A stretch of DNA of 64,000 bases, from the NCBI GenBank assembly GCA_946479615.1, contig CAMLGR010000005.1, positions 1-64,000 of the forward strand. The letters are read 5' to 3'. Made by a program: the position numbers and the translations under genes. The notes below the pieces were generated by a model. It did not search any database. It was not told where the DNA came from and worked only from the letters and a program-made list of their open reading frames with translations. Of the stretch, positions 63,731 to 64,000 are shown piece by piece. Origin of the DNA: an uncultured Bacteroidota bacterium (GTDB lineage Bacteria > Bacteroidota > Bacteroidia > Chitinophagales > Chitinophagaceae). Positions within the stretch are counted from its first letter, which is position 1, and the number at the start of each line of letters is the position of its first letter.

Positions 63731-64000
63731 ATGAGCAACCTTTTTTATTTCCTTTGCACCCTGTCGATAGTAGTATTGACTGCAGGTATTATCAGCAGTC
63801 ATACATCAATTCAAAATGCTACAAAAAAATGGGCTGCTAAAAATACGGCACCGTTATTTACCGAAGATTTTGAAAAAGAAAAATTAGATAGCCGTATCTG
63901 GACACAATTGATTACAGGTAAAAACAGCATTGAGATACAACATAGTAAAGTGGCGCATGGAAAAAATGCATTGCTGGTACATTGTCCGGGAGCAAGCAAT
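63731..64000 (+). CDS. secreted protein, N-terminal part, possibly concanavalin-fold (partial)
   Basis: The frame opens at ATG 63731 and runs off the right edge after 90 codons. It begins with a signal peptide (YFLCTLSIVVLTAGIISS), then LFTEDFEKEKLDSRIWTQLI and HSKVAHGKNALLVHCPG. The F-x-E-D-F-E-x-x-x-L-D-x-x-x-W pattern is common at the start of concanavalin-like domains in GH16-type and related glycan-acting proteins, so a polysaccharide enzyme or binding protein is plausible. Its divergent position next to the hybrid sensor fits the utilisation locus. The family cannot be settled from this fragment. Confidence 0.6.
   Translation, partial: MSNLFYFLCTLSIVVLTAGIISSHTSIQNATKKWAAKNTAPLFTEDFEKEKLDSRIWTQLITGKNSIEIQHSKVAHGKNALLVHCPGASN

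Overview
The window comes from a Bacteroidota chromosome, most likely a Chitinophagaceae-type soil or plant-litter degrader. The evidence is three SusC/SusD pairs, a hybrid two-component sensor, a type IX secretion sorting domain, a futalosine-pathway menaquinone enzyme, promoters with the Bacteroidota -7 element TAnnTTTG, and no clear Shine-Dalgarno sites. The family-level placement is inferred from protein resemblance only. No rRNA, tRNA, CRISPR array, transposase or prophage gene was recognised.

Positions 1-17,000 are mostly housekeeping and small accessory genes: the end of dnaE, trxA, a nucleoside permease, mqnE, a CBS protein, L-serine dehydratase, an FKBP isomerase, an HU/SPOR-type membrane protein, a DUF985 cupin, a SET-domain methyltransferase-like protein, a DUF763 protein, a T9SS-secreted protein, DUF1543, a flavin-fold stress protein, an AhpD-like protein, a GH26-like lipoprotein, an exported Nif3-like protein and an HdeD-like membrane protein. 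Gene borders here, and as far as about 37 kb, repeatedly carry long near-perfect inverted repeats built from short recurring sequence words.

Positions 17,150-28,100 hold a SusC/SusD pair followed by a very large FG-GAP/UnbV lipoprotein, with a LacI-type operator-like palindrome upstream, and then a DUF1080 protein and an SGNH hydrolase. Positions 28,135-34,673 hold the most unusual locus. A secreted protein of the thiol-activated (cholesterol-dependent) cytolysin superfamily heads a four-gene minus-strand unit whose other members are secreted proteins of unknown or only fold-level identity. A LytTR response regulator and a TPR histidine kinase diverge from it.

Positions 34,676-63,083 form a polysaccharide utilisation locus read on the minus strand. 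A hybrid two-component system comes first, then a small secreted protein, two tandem SusC/SusD pairs, GH27 alpha-galactosidase, GH26 mannanase, a collapsed GH2 pseudogene, an intact GH2, two GH3, a GH35/DUF5597 and a GH51 arabinofuranosidase. The GH26, GH27, GH2 and GH3 set suggests a galacto(gluco)mannan-type hemicellulose. GH51 and GH35 would remove arabinose and galactose side groups. The substrate is inferred, not shown. The window ends inside a divergently read secreted protein.
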